From Roseicyclus sp. (GTDB lineage Bacteria; Pseudomonadota; Alphaproteobacteria; Rhodobacterales; Rhodobacteraceae): a DNA stretch of 64,000 nt. Below are positions 16,763 through 27,474 of the stretch, one piece after another. The translations under genes and the position numbers were made by a program. Location of the stretch: the NCBI GenBank assembly GCA_018401055.1, contig JAGYLB010000109.1:37361-101360 (forward strand), given 5' to 3'. Positions within the stretch are counted from its first letter, which is position 1, and every line of letters starts with the position of its first letter. Below the pieces are notes generated by a model. It saw nothing but the letters and a program-made list of their open reading frames with translations. It was not told the DNA's origin and did not search any database.

Positions 16763-17815
16763 ATGACCGACACAACCCTTGCCGCGCCCGGACTGCGCGC
16801 CGCGCTGCGCACGATCTGGCAAGATCAGCGCGTGTGGCTGGCCTCGGCGCTGATCCTTGCGGCGCTGGCCGTGACCGACCCGCTGCAGGCGCGCGACAGC
16901 GCCCTGTTCGCGGGCACGGCCCTGATGAACACCGCGCCCTTCCTGATCCTTTCCATCGCCATCGCCGCCTGGGCCAATGCGACCGGGGCGGACAACCTGA
17001 TCGCCAAGGCCTTCACCGGGGCGCCTTTGCTGATGATCGCGCTGGGGGCACTGGCGGGGGGCATCTCGCCCTTTTGTTCCTGCGGGGTGATCCCGCTGAT
17101 TGCGGCGCTGCTGGCGATGGGCGTGCCCCTGTCGGCAGTCATGGCCTTCTGGCTCGCTTCTCCGATCATGGACCCGTCGATGTTCGTTCTGACGGCGGGT
17201 GTGCTGGATCTGGAATTCGCAGTCGCCAAGACCTTTGCCGCCATCGGGCTGGGCCTGTTCGGCGGGCTTGTCGTGCACCTGATGATGCGGGGCGGCGCCT
17301 TTGCCGATCCCCTCCGTGAGGGCATCGGTAATGGTGGCTGCGGCGGCGCCAAGATCCGCGCGCCCAAGCCAGTGGTTTGGCGGTTCTGGGAGCAGGAGGA
17401 TCGCCGTGCGAAATTCGGCAAGACGGCATGGACCACGACCCTTTTCCTTGCCAAGTGGCTGACCCTGGCCTTCATCCTCGAAAGCCTGATGCTGGCGTGG
17501 ATACCTGCGGAAACCGTGACAGCCGCACTTGGCGGTGATGGTCTCTTGCCCATCTTGACCGCGACCCTTGTGGGCGTGCCTGCCTATCTCAACGGATATG
17601 CCGCGCTGCCCTTGGTCGGCGGGCTGATCGGGCAGGGCATGGCCCCCGGGGCCGGCATGGCCTTCCTCGTCGCGGGCGGCGTGACGTCGATCCCGGCGGC
17701 CATGGCGGTCTGGGCACTGGCGAAGCCGCAGGTCTTCGCGCTCTATATCGGGCTGTCGCTGACGGGGGCTTTCGCTTCGGGCCTGCTGTTCCAGCTCTGG
17801 GTCTCGATGGCCTGA
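16763..17815 (+). CDS. permease of the UPF0718/ArsP (YraQ) family
   Basis: A 350-residue polytopic inner-membrane protein, about 8 helices in two halves. It carries the family signature SPFCSCGVIPLIAALLAMG, with the CSC pair within the membrane, and a second-half repeat, GVPAYLNGYAALPLVGGL. Between the halves is a cytoplasmic loop with IGNGGCGG and KIRAPKP. Known members export trivalent organoarsenicals (ArsP) or act in other metal/thiol export. Cotranscription with an ArsR protein bearing a CC pair supports metalloid efflux. ATG at 16763 follows a GGAG. Intact; converges on the UbiH gene with one base between stops. Confidence 0.88.
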   Translation: MTDTTLAAPGLRAALRTIWQDQRVWLASALILAALAVTDPLQARDSALFAGTALMNTAPFLILSIAIAAWANATGADNLIAKAFTGAPLLMIALGALAGGISPFCSCGVIPLIAALLAMGVPLSAVMAFWLASPIMDPSMFVLTAGVLDLEFAVAKTFAAIGLGLFGGLVVHLMMRGGAFADPLREGIGNGGCGGAKIRAPKPVVWRFWEQEDRRAKFGKTAWTTTLFLAKWLTLAFILESLMLAWIPAETVTAALGGDGLLPILTATLVGVPAYLNGYAALPLVGGLIGQGMAPGAGMAFLVAGGVTSIPAAMAVWALAKPQVFALYIGLSLTGAFASGLLFQLWVSMA

Positions 17816-17816
17816 G

Positions 17817-19043
17817 CTAGAGCGCGCGCCCTTGCAACAAGCGTGGCAGGTCGCCGGTCAGACCGGCGGCCTGCCGCATGAAGCCCCGCCAGCAACGCGG
17901 GCACGGCATCACCGCGCGCCCATGCCGATGTCGCGGATCAGGCGCAGCGCGGGGTTGTCGTTGGAAAACAGCCGGTTCACCCCGTCAGTCGCCAGAGCCA
18001 GCGCCGCCGTGTCGAACCGCCGCCACGACTGGTAGCGCGCCAGAACATCCGTAGCCGCGATATCCTCGCCTCGCCGGGTGGCATCGGCCAAGACCTCGGC
18101 CAGAGCGCCGACATCGCGCAGGCCAAGGTTGAGGCCCTGACCCGCGATCGGGTGTACGCCATGCGCCGCATCGCCCACCAGCGCCAGGCGCGCCGCCACA
18201 AAGGCATTGGCGATGGTCAGGTTCAAGGGATAGCTGTAGCGCTGCCCGGCCAGTGAAATCTCACCCAGAAAATCGCCAAAGCGTGGGCGCAAATGGTCGA
18301 GGAAATCCGCGTCATCAGCCGCCAACAGGCGGCGCGCATCGGCATGGGTTTCGGACCAGACGATCGAGGATCGGTTGCCCGGCAGCGGCAAGATGGCCAG
18401 CGGCCCCGGCGGCATAAAGAACTGATGCGCGATGCCCTCATGCGGGCGCTCATGCGCAATGGCGCAGACCAGCGCCGTCTGCCCGTAATCCCATCCTGTC
18501 CGCTTGATCCCTGCGCGCAGGGCGGTGCCCGACCGACGCCCATCCGCGCCCACAAGAAGACGGCTGGTCAAGACCTCGCCCCCCTCCAGCGTCACGCGGG
18601 CCGCGCCATCGGTCGATTGTGCCACCACGCTGATGCCAGGGCGGTGCGTCACCAACGGCTCTGCTGCCATTGCGTCAAGCAATGCGCGACGCAGGTGGCG
18701 ATCCTCCAGCATATGGCCCATCGGGCCTTCTTCCAGCTCGGCGCTGTCGAAATGCAGGAAGAAAGGGGCCGCCCCTTGCCCCGCGCGCCCGTCGCTTGCC
18801 TTGATCTGTCAAGATCGGCTGGGCGTGGTCCTCGAGCCCCGCCCACAGCCCCAGCGCGCCCAGCATCCGGACGGAGGCCAGCGCCAGCGCATAGGACCGG
18901 CCGTCGAACCCGTCGCCCGACCGCACATCTTCCGCAAGACTGTCGATGACGATGGAGCTCAGCCCCGCTTGCGCGCAGGCCAAGGCAAGGCAGGGGCCGT
19001 TGAGGCCGCCGCCGACGATCAGGATATCCGCATCATGTGCCAT
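17817..19043 (-). CDS. UbiH/VisC-family FAD-dependent monooxygenase (frameshifted)
   Basis: Flavin hydroxylase of the ubiquinone-biosynthesis type, about 400 residues. The N-terminus ADILIVGGGLNGPCLALACA holds the GxGxxG FAD site; the middle has LLVGADGRRS and the NADPH/FAD segment. The C-terminus has LALVGDAAHGVHPIAGQGLNLGL, the GD-AH-HP motif. Breaks are near 18800 and 17905; after the second the frame ends GFMRQAAGLTGDLPRLL, the usual UbiH-family tail, with TAG at 17817-17819. Which ring position it hydroxylates cannot be told here. It is divergent from the amidase gene. Confidence 0.85.
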
Positions 19044-19130
19044 GCCCCTGACTATGGTCCGCAAGTCGGGATTGTCCATGCGACCCGCCGCCTGTAGCGT
19101 CGCCCGCGACATCATGGGCAGGGGGCAGAG

Positions 19131-20480
19131 ATGAGCGATTGGCTGTGGCAAAGCGCGAGCGATCTGGGGCGGGGCATCGGCACAGGGCAGATCGACCCCG
19201 TTGATCTGGCCGAGACATATCTGGAGGCCGCTAGCGCACATGAGCACGGTCCCCGCATCTACGCCCGCCTGACGCCCGACCGCGCCCGGGCCGAGGCGAT
19301 GGCTGCCCGCGACCGGGCAAAGAATGGCGTGCGGCGCGGGCTGCTCGACGGGGTGCCGCTCAGCTGGAAGGACCTGTTCGACACGGCGGGCATTGTCACC
19401 GAAGCGGGCTCCATGCTGCTGGAGGGGCGCGTGCCCGACACGGACGCCGAGGTCTTGCAGCGCGCCACGCGCGCGGGCCTCGTCTGTCTGGGCAAGACGC
19501 ATATGTCGGAACTGGCCTTTGCAGGGCTGGGCCTGAACCCGGCCTATGGCGGCAACACCGATCCCTTGCCCGCGACGCCGCCCAACGTGAACGATCCGGC
19601 TTGCGTGCCGGGCGGCTCGTCCTCGGGGGCGGCCGCGTCGGTCGCTTATGGCCTTGCGCCTGCGGGCATCGGGTCGGACACGGGCGGATCGGTGCGCGTG
19701 CCTGCGGCATGGAACGATCTTGTGGGTCTCAAGACCACCCATGGCCGCCTGAGCCTGCAAGGCGTCGTGCCGCTTGCCGAAAGCTTCGACACCGTCGGGC
19801 CGCTCTGCCGGACGGTCGAGGATTGCGCCGAACTGCTTGCGGTGATGGAGGGAACCAAACCTGCCGACTTGCGCGGTGCAACCTTGCAGGGCGCGCGCTT
19901 TCTCGTGCTCGAGCCCTACAGCAGCGATGTGCGCGAGGCCCCCGGTGCTGCCTTTTCGGCAGCGGTCGACCGGCTGGCACAAGCGGGGGCCAAGATCGAG
20001 ACGGGCACCGTCGCGGGCATTGTCGAGGCGATGGACCTGTCGCCGGTCCTGTTCGCCACCGAAGGCTACGGCACTTGGCGCGACGTGATCGAGGCCGCAC
20101 CCGACAAGATGTATGCCCGTATCCTCGAACGCTTTCGCGGTGGGGCCGATTTCAGCGCCCCTGATTTCGTGGCGGCGTGGCGCAAGCTGCGCGCGCTCAG
20201 GCAGGTCTGGGCGGCGGAAACCGCAGCCTATGACGCGGTCCTGTTGCCCAGCGTTCCCAATCTGCCGCCGCAGATCGACCGGCTGATGACGGACGCGCAA
20301 TATTACGTCACCGAAAACCTCATGACGCTACGCAACACGCGCGTCGGAAACCTGATGAACCTGTGCGGATTGACCCTGCCCACAGGCGTCGCGTCCTGCG
20401 GTCTGATGATGCTGGCCCCCCCCATGGCCGAGGAACGGTTGCTGCGACTGGGCAAGGCGGCAGAGGTGGCATTGGCCTGA
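19131..20480 (+). CDS. amidase (amidase-signature family)
   Basis: A 449-residue amidase-signature hydrolase with the Ser-Ser-Lys triad. K80 is in LSWKDL; the glycine/serine-rich loop is PGGSSSGAAAS; the nucleophile serine lies in GSDTGGSVRVPAAW. Further on are GLKTTHGRLS and FDTVGPLCRTVEDC. It resembles GatA-like and Rhodobacterales broad-range amidases. No gatB or gatC is adjacent, so it is not part of the tRNA amidotransferase. Intact. A terminator follows, so it is probably a single-gene unit. Confidence 0.9.
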   Translation: MSDWLWQSASDLGRGIGTGQIDPVDLAETYLEAASAHEHGPRIYARLTPDRARAEAMAARDRAKNGVRRGLLDGVPLSWKDLFDTAGIVTEAGSMLLEGRVPDTDAEVLQRATRAGLVCLGKTHMSELAFAGLGLNPAYGGNTDPLPATPPNVNDPACVPGGSSSGAAASVAYGLAPAGIGSDTGGSVRVPAAWNDLVGLKTTHGRLSLQGVVPLAESFDTVGPLCRTVEDCAELLAVMEGTKPADLRGATLQGARFLVLEPYSSDVREAPGAAFSAAVDRLAQAGAKIETGTVAGIVEAMDLSPVLFATEGYGTWRDVIEAAPDKMYARILERFRGGADFSAPDFVAAWRKLRALRQVWAAETAAYDAVLLPSVPNLPPQIDRLMTDAQYYVTENLMTLRNTRVGNLMNLCGLTLPTGVASCGLMMLAPPMAEERLLRLGKAAEVALA

Positions 20481-20487
20481 CGGCCAC

Positions 20488-20513
20488 AGCCGCCTGAAAC
20501 CTTGCGGCTTTTT
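20488..20513 (+). terminator. terminator after the amidase gene
   Basis: AGCCGC (20488-20493) / GCGGCT (20504-20509) stem followed by TTTTC. The stem is short but the T run is clear. Confidence 0.6.
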
Positions 20514-20586
20514 CTGGACCGGCCTGCGGCAAGGCTGTAGGCTGGTCACGAACGGGGCACCAATGACCCCGGCCTGAGGCAGTCAC

Positions 20587-21767
20587 ATGGCGTTTCCCGA
20601 GCGGTTTTCGAACCTGCCCGACTATGCGTTTCCGCGTCTGAGAAAGCTTCTCGACGCTTACCCCGCTGGCGGGCCTGTCATCCATATGTCCATCGGCGAG
20701 CCGCGCCATCCTTTCCCCGCATGGGTGGGGGATGAGATCGCGGCTGCGCTTGACGGGTTCGGGCGCTATCCGCCCAATGACGGCAGCCCCGAATTGCAGA
20801 CCGCCATCGCGGCCTGGATCGCGCGGCGCTACGGCGTCAATGTCGCGCCCGACCGTCAGGTTTTGCCGCTCAACGGCACCCGCGAGGGATTGTTCAACGC
20901 CTGCCTCGCGCTGTGTCCCGAGACCAAGAACGGCAAGAAGCCCGTCGTCTTGATGCCCAACCCCTTTTATCAGGTCTATGCCGTGGCAGCGTGGCCGTGG
21001 GGGCGGAGCCTGTCTATGTCCCCGCGACCGAGGCGACGGGGGATCTGCCCGATTACGCCAGCCTGCCTGCGGATGTGCTCGACCACGTGGCTATCGCCTA
21101 TGTCTGCTCACCCGCGAACCCGCAGGGCGCGGTGGCCGATGCCGCATGGTGGGATGCGCTGCTGGCCCTCGCCGAAAAGCACGATTTCCGCGTCTTTGCC
21201 GATGAATGCTATTCGGAACTTTACCGCGACACGCCGCCCCCCGGCGCGCTCGAGGCCGTGGCTCGCACCGGCACCGACCCTGAGCGTGTGGTGGTGTTCC
21301 ATTCGCTGTCCAAACGCTCGAACATGCCCGGCCTGCGGTCAGGTTTCGCAGCCGGTGGCCCGGCCTGCATCGCCGAAATGAAGCAGCTTCGCAACTATAC
21401 CGGCGCGCCCTTGCCGCTGCCCTTGCAGGCGGTGGCTGTGCGCGCTTGGGGCGACGAGGATCATGTCGAGGAAAACCGCGCGCTCTACCGCGCCAAATAC
21501 GCCATGGCCGACGAGATCTTGGGCGATGTGCCGGGCTATGTCGCTCCGCAGGCGGGATTTTTCCTGTGGTTGCCAGTGGATGACGGTGAGGCGGCGGCGC
21601 TGAAGCTCTGGCGCGAGACCGGCGTGCGGGTTCTGCCCGGCGCCTATCTGGCCCGCGAAGCCGGTGGCCTGACGCCGGGCGCCAACAAGATCCGGGTGGC
21701 GATGGTCGCCGAACAACAAGAAATGCGCGACGGGCTGATCCGGCTCAAAGCGTGTCTTTACGGATGA
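20587..21767 (+). CDS. dapC: succinyldiaminopimelate transaminase-like aminotransferase (frameshifted)
   Basis: Fold-type I PLP aminotransferase of the DapC subgroup, about 393 residues; in the family it transaminates N-succinyl-diaminopimelate in lysine/peptidoglycan synthesis. Signatures: LPDYAFPRLRKLLDA, MSIGEPRHP, LPLNGTREGLFNACLA, MPNPFYQVY, CSPANPQGAV, ADECYSELY and the PLP-lysine motif HSLSKRSNMPGLRSGF. One base is missing near 20990: AVAA should continue in frame to VAVGAEPVYVPATEA. It is followed 13 bases later by ftsK, a common Rhodobacterales arrangement. Confidence 0.85.
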
Positions 21768-21780
21768 GGGTGTAGGACCG

Positions 21781-24766
21781 ATGGCCTATCAGACCAGACA
21801 GCGCGATCCGCTTCTCGACGATCAGACGCATGCCGCGCTGATGCGGCTGGGGCAGCAGGCCACGGGCTTTGCGCTGCTCGGCTCGGCGGCGGCGCTGGTC
21901 GCACTGCTTCTGTCCTATGCGCCCGATGACCCGAATTTCATGGCCGCGACCGATGCCGTGCCGCAGAACCTGCTCGGCCGGTTCGGGGCCTCCGTTGCCG
22001 CAATCTTGATGATGATCATGGGCTATGGCGCGCTGCTCTTGCCGGTCGTGGCGGCGGCGTGGGGTGTGCGGTTCTTGCTGCAATCGGGCCATGAGCGGGT
22101 GATGGGCCGTGCCCTTTTCATCCCGATCGCGGTCGCTCTGACCTCGATCTTCGCCGCAAGTTTTGCCCCCGGCGAGGACTGGACCCATAGTTTCGGGCTG
22201 GGTGGTCTGTTCGGCGACACGATCCTTGGCGCGGTGTTGAACGCCATGCCCATGGCGCCCGAGAGCGGGTTGCGCGTGCTGTCGGTCCTGGCCTTTCCAG
22301 CCGCCATCTTGCTCAGCCTTTTCGTGGTGGGCGTCAGCCGGGCGGAATTCGGCTGGGGCCTGCGGTTCCTGATCCTTGGCCTGCTGGCGGTCGGCGCAAT
22401 GGTATCAACCGGCTTGCGCAGCGCCGGGCAGGGGCCGGGCGAGCCGCGACCCATATGGCCGCGCGCCGCGCCGCCCTGCGTGAAGCCCGTACCGAAGCTT
22501 CGTGCCTCAGCCCCGCCGCTCGTGCCGCAGCGCGGCCGTGAGGTGCCGATCCGCCGTGCCGAGGCCGCAGCGCCCCGCTCTATGGCGCCCGATCCGGCGC
22601 TGCACAGCGTTCCGATCCTCCATGACGACGAGGAGGACGCGGTCTTGCCCGTCCGTCGTACGTCCGGTTTGCTGGCGCGCATGCCGCTGTTGCGCCCTCG
22701 CGAGCCCGAGCCGCAGCAGGTGATGACCCCGCCGGCCGCGCCTGCCGCACCCGTGCTGGACCCGACCGCGCGCATCGCGCCACCTGACGAGGATCAGATC
22801 CGCGCCCGCATCACCGATGTGATCAAATCCCGCGTGCGTCGCCCGAACAGCGTCGCCGAGGCCGCTGCTAGGCGTCGGGGCGTCCTTCCCGGCGCGGCGC
22901 CGCTGCGCCCTGTCGCGCCGCCGGTATCCGCGAACCCCGCGCAGCGAGTCGAGCCGCCGCTGACCGCTGCGCATCGGCCACAGGCGACCGTCATCCCGAC
23001 GCCCGCGCCAGCCCCGGTCACCTATGCTGCGCCGTTCGAGGAGGAGGAGGATCTGGAAAACCTATTTCTCGATGACGACGGGCCCGAGGCCGCACTTGCG
23101 GCCCCTGTCGCCTGCGACCTACAGCCTGCCGCAAACCGAATTGCAGCGCCGGGTGATGCAACGCGCCGTCGCGCGCAAGCCTGTGACCTCGAAACAGGCG
23201 CAGGCCGATGCCCAGCCGTCGCTGCCGCTCCAAGCCAAACCCGAGCCGACCTATGAGCCGCCGTCGCTGTCCCTGCTGGCGCCCGCCGACATCATCGAAC
23301 GCCATCACCTCAGCGACGAGGCGTTGGAGGAAAACGCGCGCATGCTGGAATCCGTGCTCGACGATTATGGCGTCAAGGGTGAGATCGTCAGCGTCCGCCC
23401 CGGCCCCGTGGTCACGATGTACGAACTGGAACCCGCGCCGGGCCTGAAAGCCAGCCGCGTCATCGGCCTGTCCGACGATATCGCGCGCTCGATGTCGGCG
23501 CTGTCTGCGCGTGTCTCCACCGTGCCGGGCCGCTCGGTCATCGGGATCGAACTGCCCAACCAGCACCGCGAAAAGGTGCTTCTGCGCGAATTGCTCAGCC
23601 ACCGCAGTTTCGGCGACGGCAACCAGCGCCTGCCCTTGGCGCTGGGCAAGGATATCGGCGGCGATCCGGTCATCGCCAACCTGGCCAAGATGCCCCACCT
23701 CTTGATCGCGGGCACCACCGGTTCGGGCAAATCCGTCGCCATCAACACCATGATCCTGAGCCTGCTCTACAAGCTCAGCCCCGAAGAATGCCGGATGATC
23801 ATGATCGACCCCAAGATGCTGGAACTTTCCGTCTATGACGGCATCCCGCATCTGCTCAGCCCTGTTGTGACCGACCCGAAAAAGGCCGTCGTGGCGCTGA
23901 AATGGGTCGTGGGCGAGATGGAGGAACGCTATCGCAAGATGTCCAAGATGGGCGTGCGCAACATCGATGGCTACAACGGCCGGGTGAAGGACGCGCTGGC
24001 CAAGGGCGAGATGTTCAAGCGCACCTACCAGACCGGCTTTGACGACGAGACCGGCGATCCGGTCTTCGAGACCGAGGAATTCAAGCCCGTCACCATGCCC
24101 TTCATCGTCGTCATCGTCGACGAGATGGCCGACCTGATGATGGTCGCAGGCAAAGAGATCGAGGCCTGCATCCAGCGTCTGGCGCAGATGGCGCGCGCCT
24201 CGGGCATCCACCTCATCATGGCGACCCAGCGCCCCTCGGTCGATGTGATCACCGGTACGATCAAGGCGAATTTCCCGACGCGGATTTCCTTCCACGTCAC
24301 CTCCAAGATCGACAGCCGCACCATTCTGGGCGAACAGGGCGCCGAGCAGCTTCTGGGCATGGGTGACATGCTCTACATGGCGGGCGGTGCCAAGATCACG
24401 CGCGTCCACGGCCCCTTCGTCAGCGACGAAGAGGTCGAGGAGATCGTGCGCCATCTGAAATCCTTCGGCCCGCCCGAATATGCCAACAGCGTGCTCGAAG
24501 GCCCCGACGACGACCGCGAAAGCGACATCGACGCGGTGCTGGGGCTCAACACCGGCGGCAACACCGATGGCGAGGATGCGCTCTACGATCAGGCTGTCGC
24601 CATCGTGATCAAGGACCGGAAATGTTCCACCTCCTACATCCAGCGCAAGCTCGCGATCGGCTACAACAAGGCCGCGCGGCTGGTCGAACAGATGGAAGAG
24701 GCCGGGCTGGTCAGCGGCGCCAACCATGTCGGCAAGCGCGAGATCCTCGTGCCGGAACAGGAATGA
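21781..24766 (+). CDS. ftsK: DNA translocase FtsK (frameshifted)
   Basis: Septal DNA pump that coordinates chromosome segregation with division, about 990 residues. The N-terminal domain (about 25-205) has four membrane helices. A proline/arginine-rich linker follows (about 215-440). The C-terminal motor has [15 protein letters not shown], Walker [22 protein letters not shown], Walker B-like [13 protein letters not shown], and [16 protein letters not shown]. The gamma winged helix ([19 protein letters not shown]) reads KOPS sites. One frame break lies near 23115, inside the linker. Essential in most relatives, so the break is probably an error. lolA follows. Confidence 0.93.
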
Positions 24767-24859
24767 ACATGGGCGGGCAGCCGCTGGGCCGTCGGTGACG
24801 GTTGCGTGATGCGGGTTTCACCCACTTCAATCGGCGCGCGAAAGGCATATCTTCACAGC

Positions 24860-25454
24860 ATGAAGCAGCTTGTTCTCGCCCTTGCCGTCAGTCTCGCCAG
24901 TGCCGCCCCGGCGCTGGCCGATATCGTGCCCCTTACCGCCCTGTCGCGCTACCTCAACGACATGGATACCGCGCAGGGCAGTTTCACCCAGATCAACGCC
25001 GACGGGTCGATCTCCACCGGCACGATCTACATGCACCGCCCCGGACGCGTCCGCTTCGAATATCAGGGCGATGATCTGCTGGTGATCGCGGGCGGGCAGC
25101 AGGTGGCGATTTTCGATGGGCGGTCCAACACGCGCCCAGAGACCTATCCTCTGTCGGAAACGCCGCTGAACCTGATCCTTGCGCGAAATGTCGATCTGGC
25201 GCGCTCGGGCATGGTGATCGGCCATGAATATGACGGCACCGCCACCCGCGTTCTGGCGCAAGACCCCGACCGCCCCGAGATCGGGACCATCGAACTGGTC
25301 TTTACCGGCGACCCGGTGGAATTGCGGCAATGGGTCATCACCGACAATGGCGGCGGCGAAGACCACCGTCGTGCTGGGCGGGTTGACCGAAGGCGGGCGC
25401 CTCTCGCCGCGCCTGTTCAATATCCCTCAGGAAATCCAGTTGCGCGAACGCTGA
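24860..25454 (+). CDS. lolA: outer-membrane lipoprotein carrier protein LolA (frameshifted)
   Basis: Periplasmic chaperone that carries lipoproteins from LolCDE to the outer membrane. Signal peptide MKQLVLALAVSLASAAPALA; the mature part begins with a helix-plus-strand pattern, LSRYLNDMDTAQGSFTQINA, then GTIYMHRPGRVRFEYQ and LVIAGGQQVAIFD, the LolA barrel. The frame breaks near 25360; the alternative frame ends LSPRLFNIPQEIQLRER. Start at 24860 chosen because it gives a proper signal peptide. It converges on the transglycosylase gene with 3 bases between stops. Confidence 0.87.
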
Positions 25455-25457
25455 TCC

Positions 25458-26045
25458 TCAGCGGCAGGATTGCAGTTGCACCCTGTAGGTTTCGGACCGC
25501 GCGGCGACACGGTCGGCGACGGTGATGAGCCAAGGTTTTGCATTGTAGCTGCCCCGCGCATGAGCCTGCGACGGCCTTCGTGGTAGGCCAGATACTGGTT
25601 GCGGGCATCCGTCAGGGGGATGCCGTTGCGTTCGCGCGTCAGCGTCATGTACCAGCCCATAAAATCGGCCGCATCCGCGATGTCGGTGCGCTGTGCGCGC
25701 CGGTTGCCGGTATCGGCGATGTATTCATCCCAGGTTCCATCCAGCGCCTGAGAATAGCCAAAGGCCGAACTCATCCGCCCCATCGGGATCACGTCCAGCG
25801 CATAGCGGAACGGCGGGCGCGCATCACCGACAAGGCGGCTTTCCTGATGGAATGTCGCCATCTGCACATGCACCGGAACGCCCCAGCGGCGTTCTGCGCG
25901 TTCCATGGCGCGCAGGTAGTTGGGGCGCTCGCGCCCAAGCCGCGCAGGCATCGTCGAGGCTGCGGGGGGCCGAAAAGCTGCCGCGCTGACCACAGCCAGC
26001 CGCAAGCGCGCATATCGCGCCCAAGAAAAGGGTTCTGCGTTTCAT
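25458..26045 (-). CDS. lytic transglycosylase SLT-domain lipoprotein (frameshifted)
   Basis: Short peptidoglycan lytic transglycosylase, about 195 residues, with a lipoprotein signal, MKRRTLFLGAICALAAGC. The SLT core reads LRAMERAERRWGVPVHVQMATFHQESR, in which E of QES is the catalytic glutamate, then MGRMSSAFGYSQALDGTW (the GYSQ variant of GLMQ) and NQYLAYHEG. Breaks lie near 25950 and 25560; after the second the frame ends ITVADRVAARSETYRVQL with TGA at 25458-25460. It probably trims murein at the outer membrane. Confidence 0.8.
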
Positions 26046-26133
26046 GATCCTGCTCGTGCCCGATATGGTCGTCTTTTTGTTATGGGGACCATAGCCGGAA
26101 TCGCGCCGGGAGGGAATGCCGGGTTTCCGCTGC

Positions 26134-27014
26134 TCAAACCAGAAACGCCAATGTGATCGGCAAAGCCACGATCGCCATCAACGTCGAGACCATGACCAAG
26201 CCCGCCACCGCATCGGCATCGGCCCGGTAGCGTTCGGCCAGAAGGTAGGACGTGACCGCGACCGGCGTCGCCAGTTGCAAGACCAGAACACCAAAGGCCA
26301 TCGGGTCGAGGCCAAAGGCCCGCCCCGCCACGACGCCCGCCGCGATTCCCATTGCCAGCTTGGCGCCCGACAGCCAGACCGCGCGCCCGATGCGCCCGGG
26401 CTTTAGCCGCGCGACCGCCACGCCCAACGTGATCAGCATCAGCGGGATGGCCATCTGCCCCGCCAGCGACAGCGACCGGGTCAGCCATTCGGGCGTCTGC
26501 CAGCCCATACTCAGGAACAGCCCACCCAAAGGGCTGCCCACAGCATCGGCTCGCGCAGCATCCGCCCGGGCGACGCGCCGCCCGCCACCAGCCAAAGCCC
26601 CACGGTAAAGGTCAGCACCGCCATCACCGCAAAGACCACCACCGCCAGCCCCAGCCCGGTTTCACCAAAAGCGAATAGCGCCAGTGGCAGTCCGAGATTG
26701 CCGGTATTGCCAAAGGCCAGGGGTGCCACATAGGCCGCGCGGTCCAGCCGCAGGGCCGCCACCAGCGCCCAGCTCAGCGCGATGACCACAGTGTAGGCCG
26801 CGAGTGCCGCAAGGCTGAGCGCGGTCAGCGCCTCAGGCTCGATCTCGGTCCGCATCAGCGCGGTGAAGATCAGGCAAGGCACCGCCAGCGTCATGCAGAT
26901 GCGGGTCACGAACTCGGTCGGGTAGTCAAACCCGGCGCGTGCCCAGACAAATCCGGTGCTGGCCAGCACCAGAACCGGGGCCACGACGCCCAGCACTGTC
27001 AGGATGATGTCCAA
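26134..27014 (-). CDS. AEC-family transporter (auxin efflux carrier type; frameshifted)
   Basis: Ten-helix inner-membrane carrier, about 300 residues. N-terminal half: ILTVLGVVAPVLVLASTGFVW, ICMTLAVPCLIFTALM and APLAFGNTGNLGLPLALFAF; the NTGN..LP segment is the conserved broken-helix motif of the family. C-terminal half: AIPLMLITLGVAVARL, VLVLQLATPVAVTSYLLAE and ALPITLAFL. The frame breaks near 26520. Bacterial members move malonate or other organic acids; substrate unknown here. No operon partner. Confidence 0.83.
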
Positions 27015-27101
27015 CAGATTGTTTCCCTCGACCCTTTGTCCGGACCATGGACATTCCCCTCGGGCGGGCGTTAAGTAAAGGCTTCACGGGAGTATTCCGT
27101 C

Positions 27102-27429
27102 ATGCTGAAAGGCACGGCAAAATTCGGGCTCGGCCAAGTGGTGCGCCACCGCAAGCATCCGTTTCGCGGTGTGGTCTTCGACATAGACCCGCAATTCGCA
27201 AATACCGACGACTGGTATGAGGCCATCCCCGAAGAGGCGCGTCCGGTCAAGGAACAGCCGTTTTATCATCTGCTCGCGGAAAACGATCAGACCTATTACG
27301 TCGCTTACGTGTCCGAGCAGAACCTGGTTCCCGATGACAGGCGGCGAGCCGATCGATCACCCCGACCTTCCCGACCTTTTCGGCGAATTCAGCGACGGGA
27401 AATACCCGCTGGAATATCAGTTGAACTGA
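27102..27429 (+). CDS. hspQ: heat-shock protein HspQ (frameshifted)
   Basis: About 108 residues. HspQ is a hemimethylated-DNA-binding/YccV-fold protein; in enterobacteria it acts as a Lon specificity factor. Signatures: AKFGLGQVVRHRKHPFRGVVFDID, TDDWYEAIPEEARPVKEQPFYHLL and YVAYVSEQNLVPDD. After a one-base break near 27340 the frame continues GGEPIDHPDLPDLFGEF and YPLEYQLN. A GC-rich hairpin follows between it and the convergent ggt gene. Confidence 0.87.
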
Positions 27430-27439
27430 GATCGGGGCA

Positions 27440-27466
27440 CGGGCAGGGGCACTGTGCCCCCGCCCG
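27440..27466. terminator. strong hairpin in the hspQ/ggt convergent gap
   Basis: CGGGCAGGGGCAC / GTGCCCCCGCCCG forms a long GC hairpin filling most of the 45-base gap between two convergent stops. No T run on either side, so it may act as a weak bidirectional terminator or an RNA 3' end barrier. Confidence 0.45.
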
Positions 27467-27474
27467 CGTGACCC

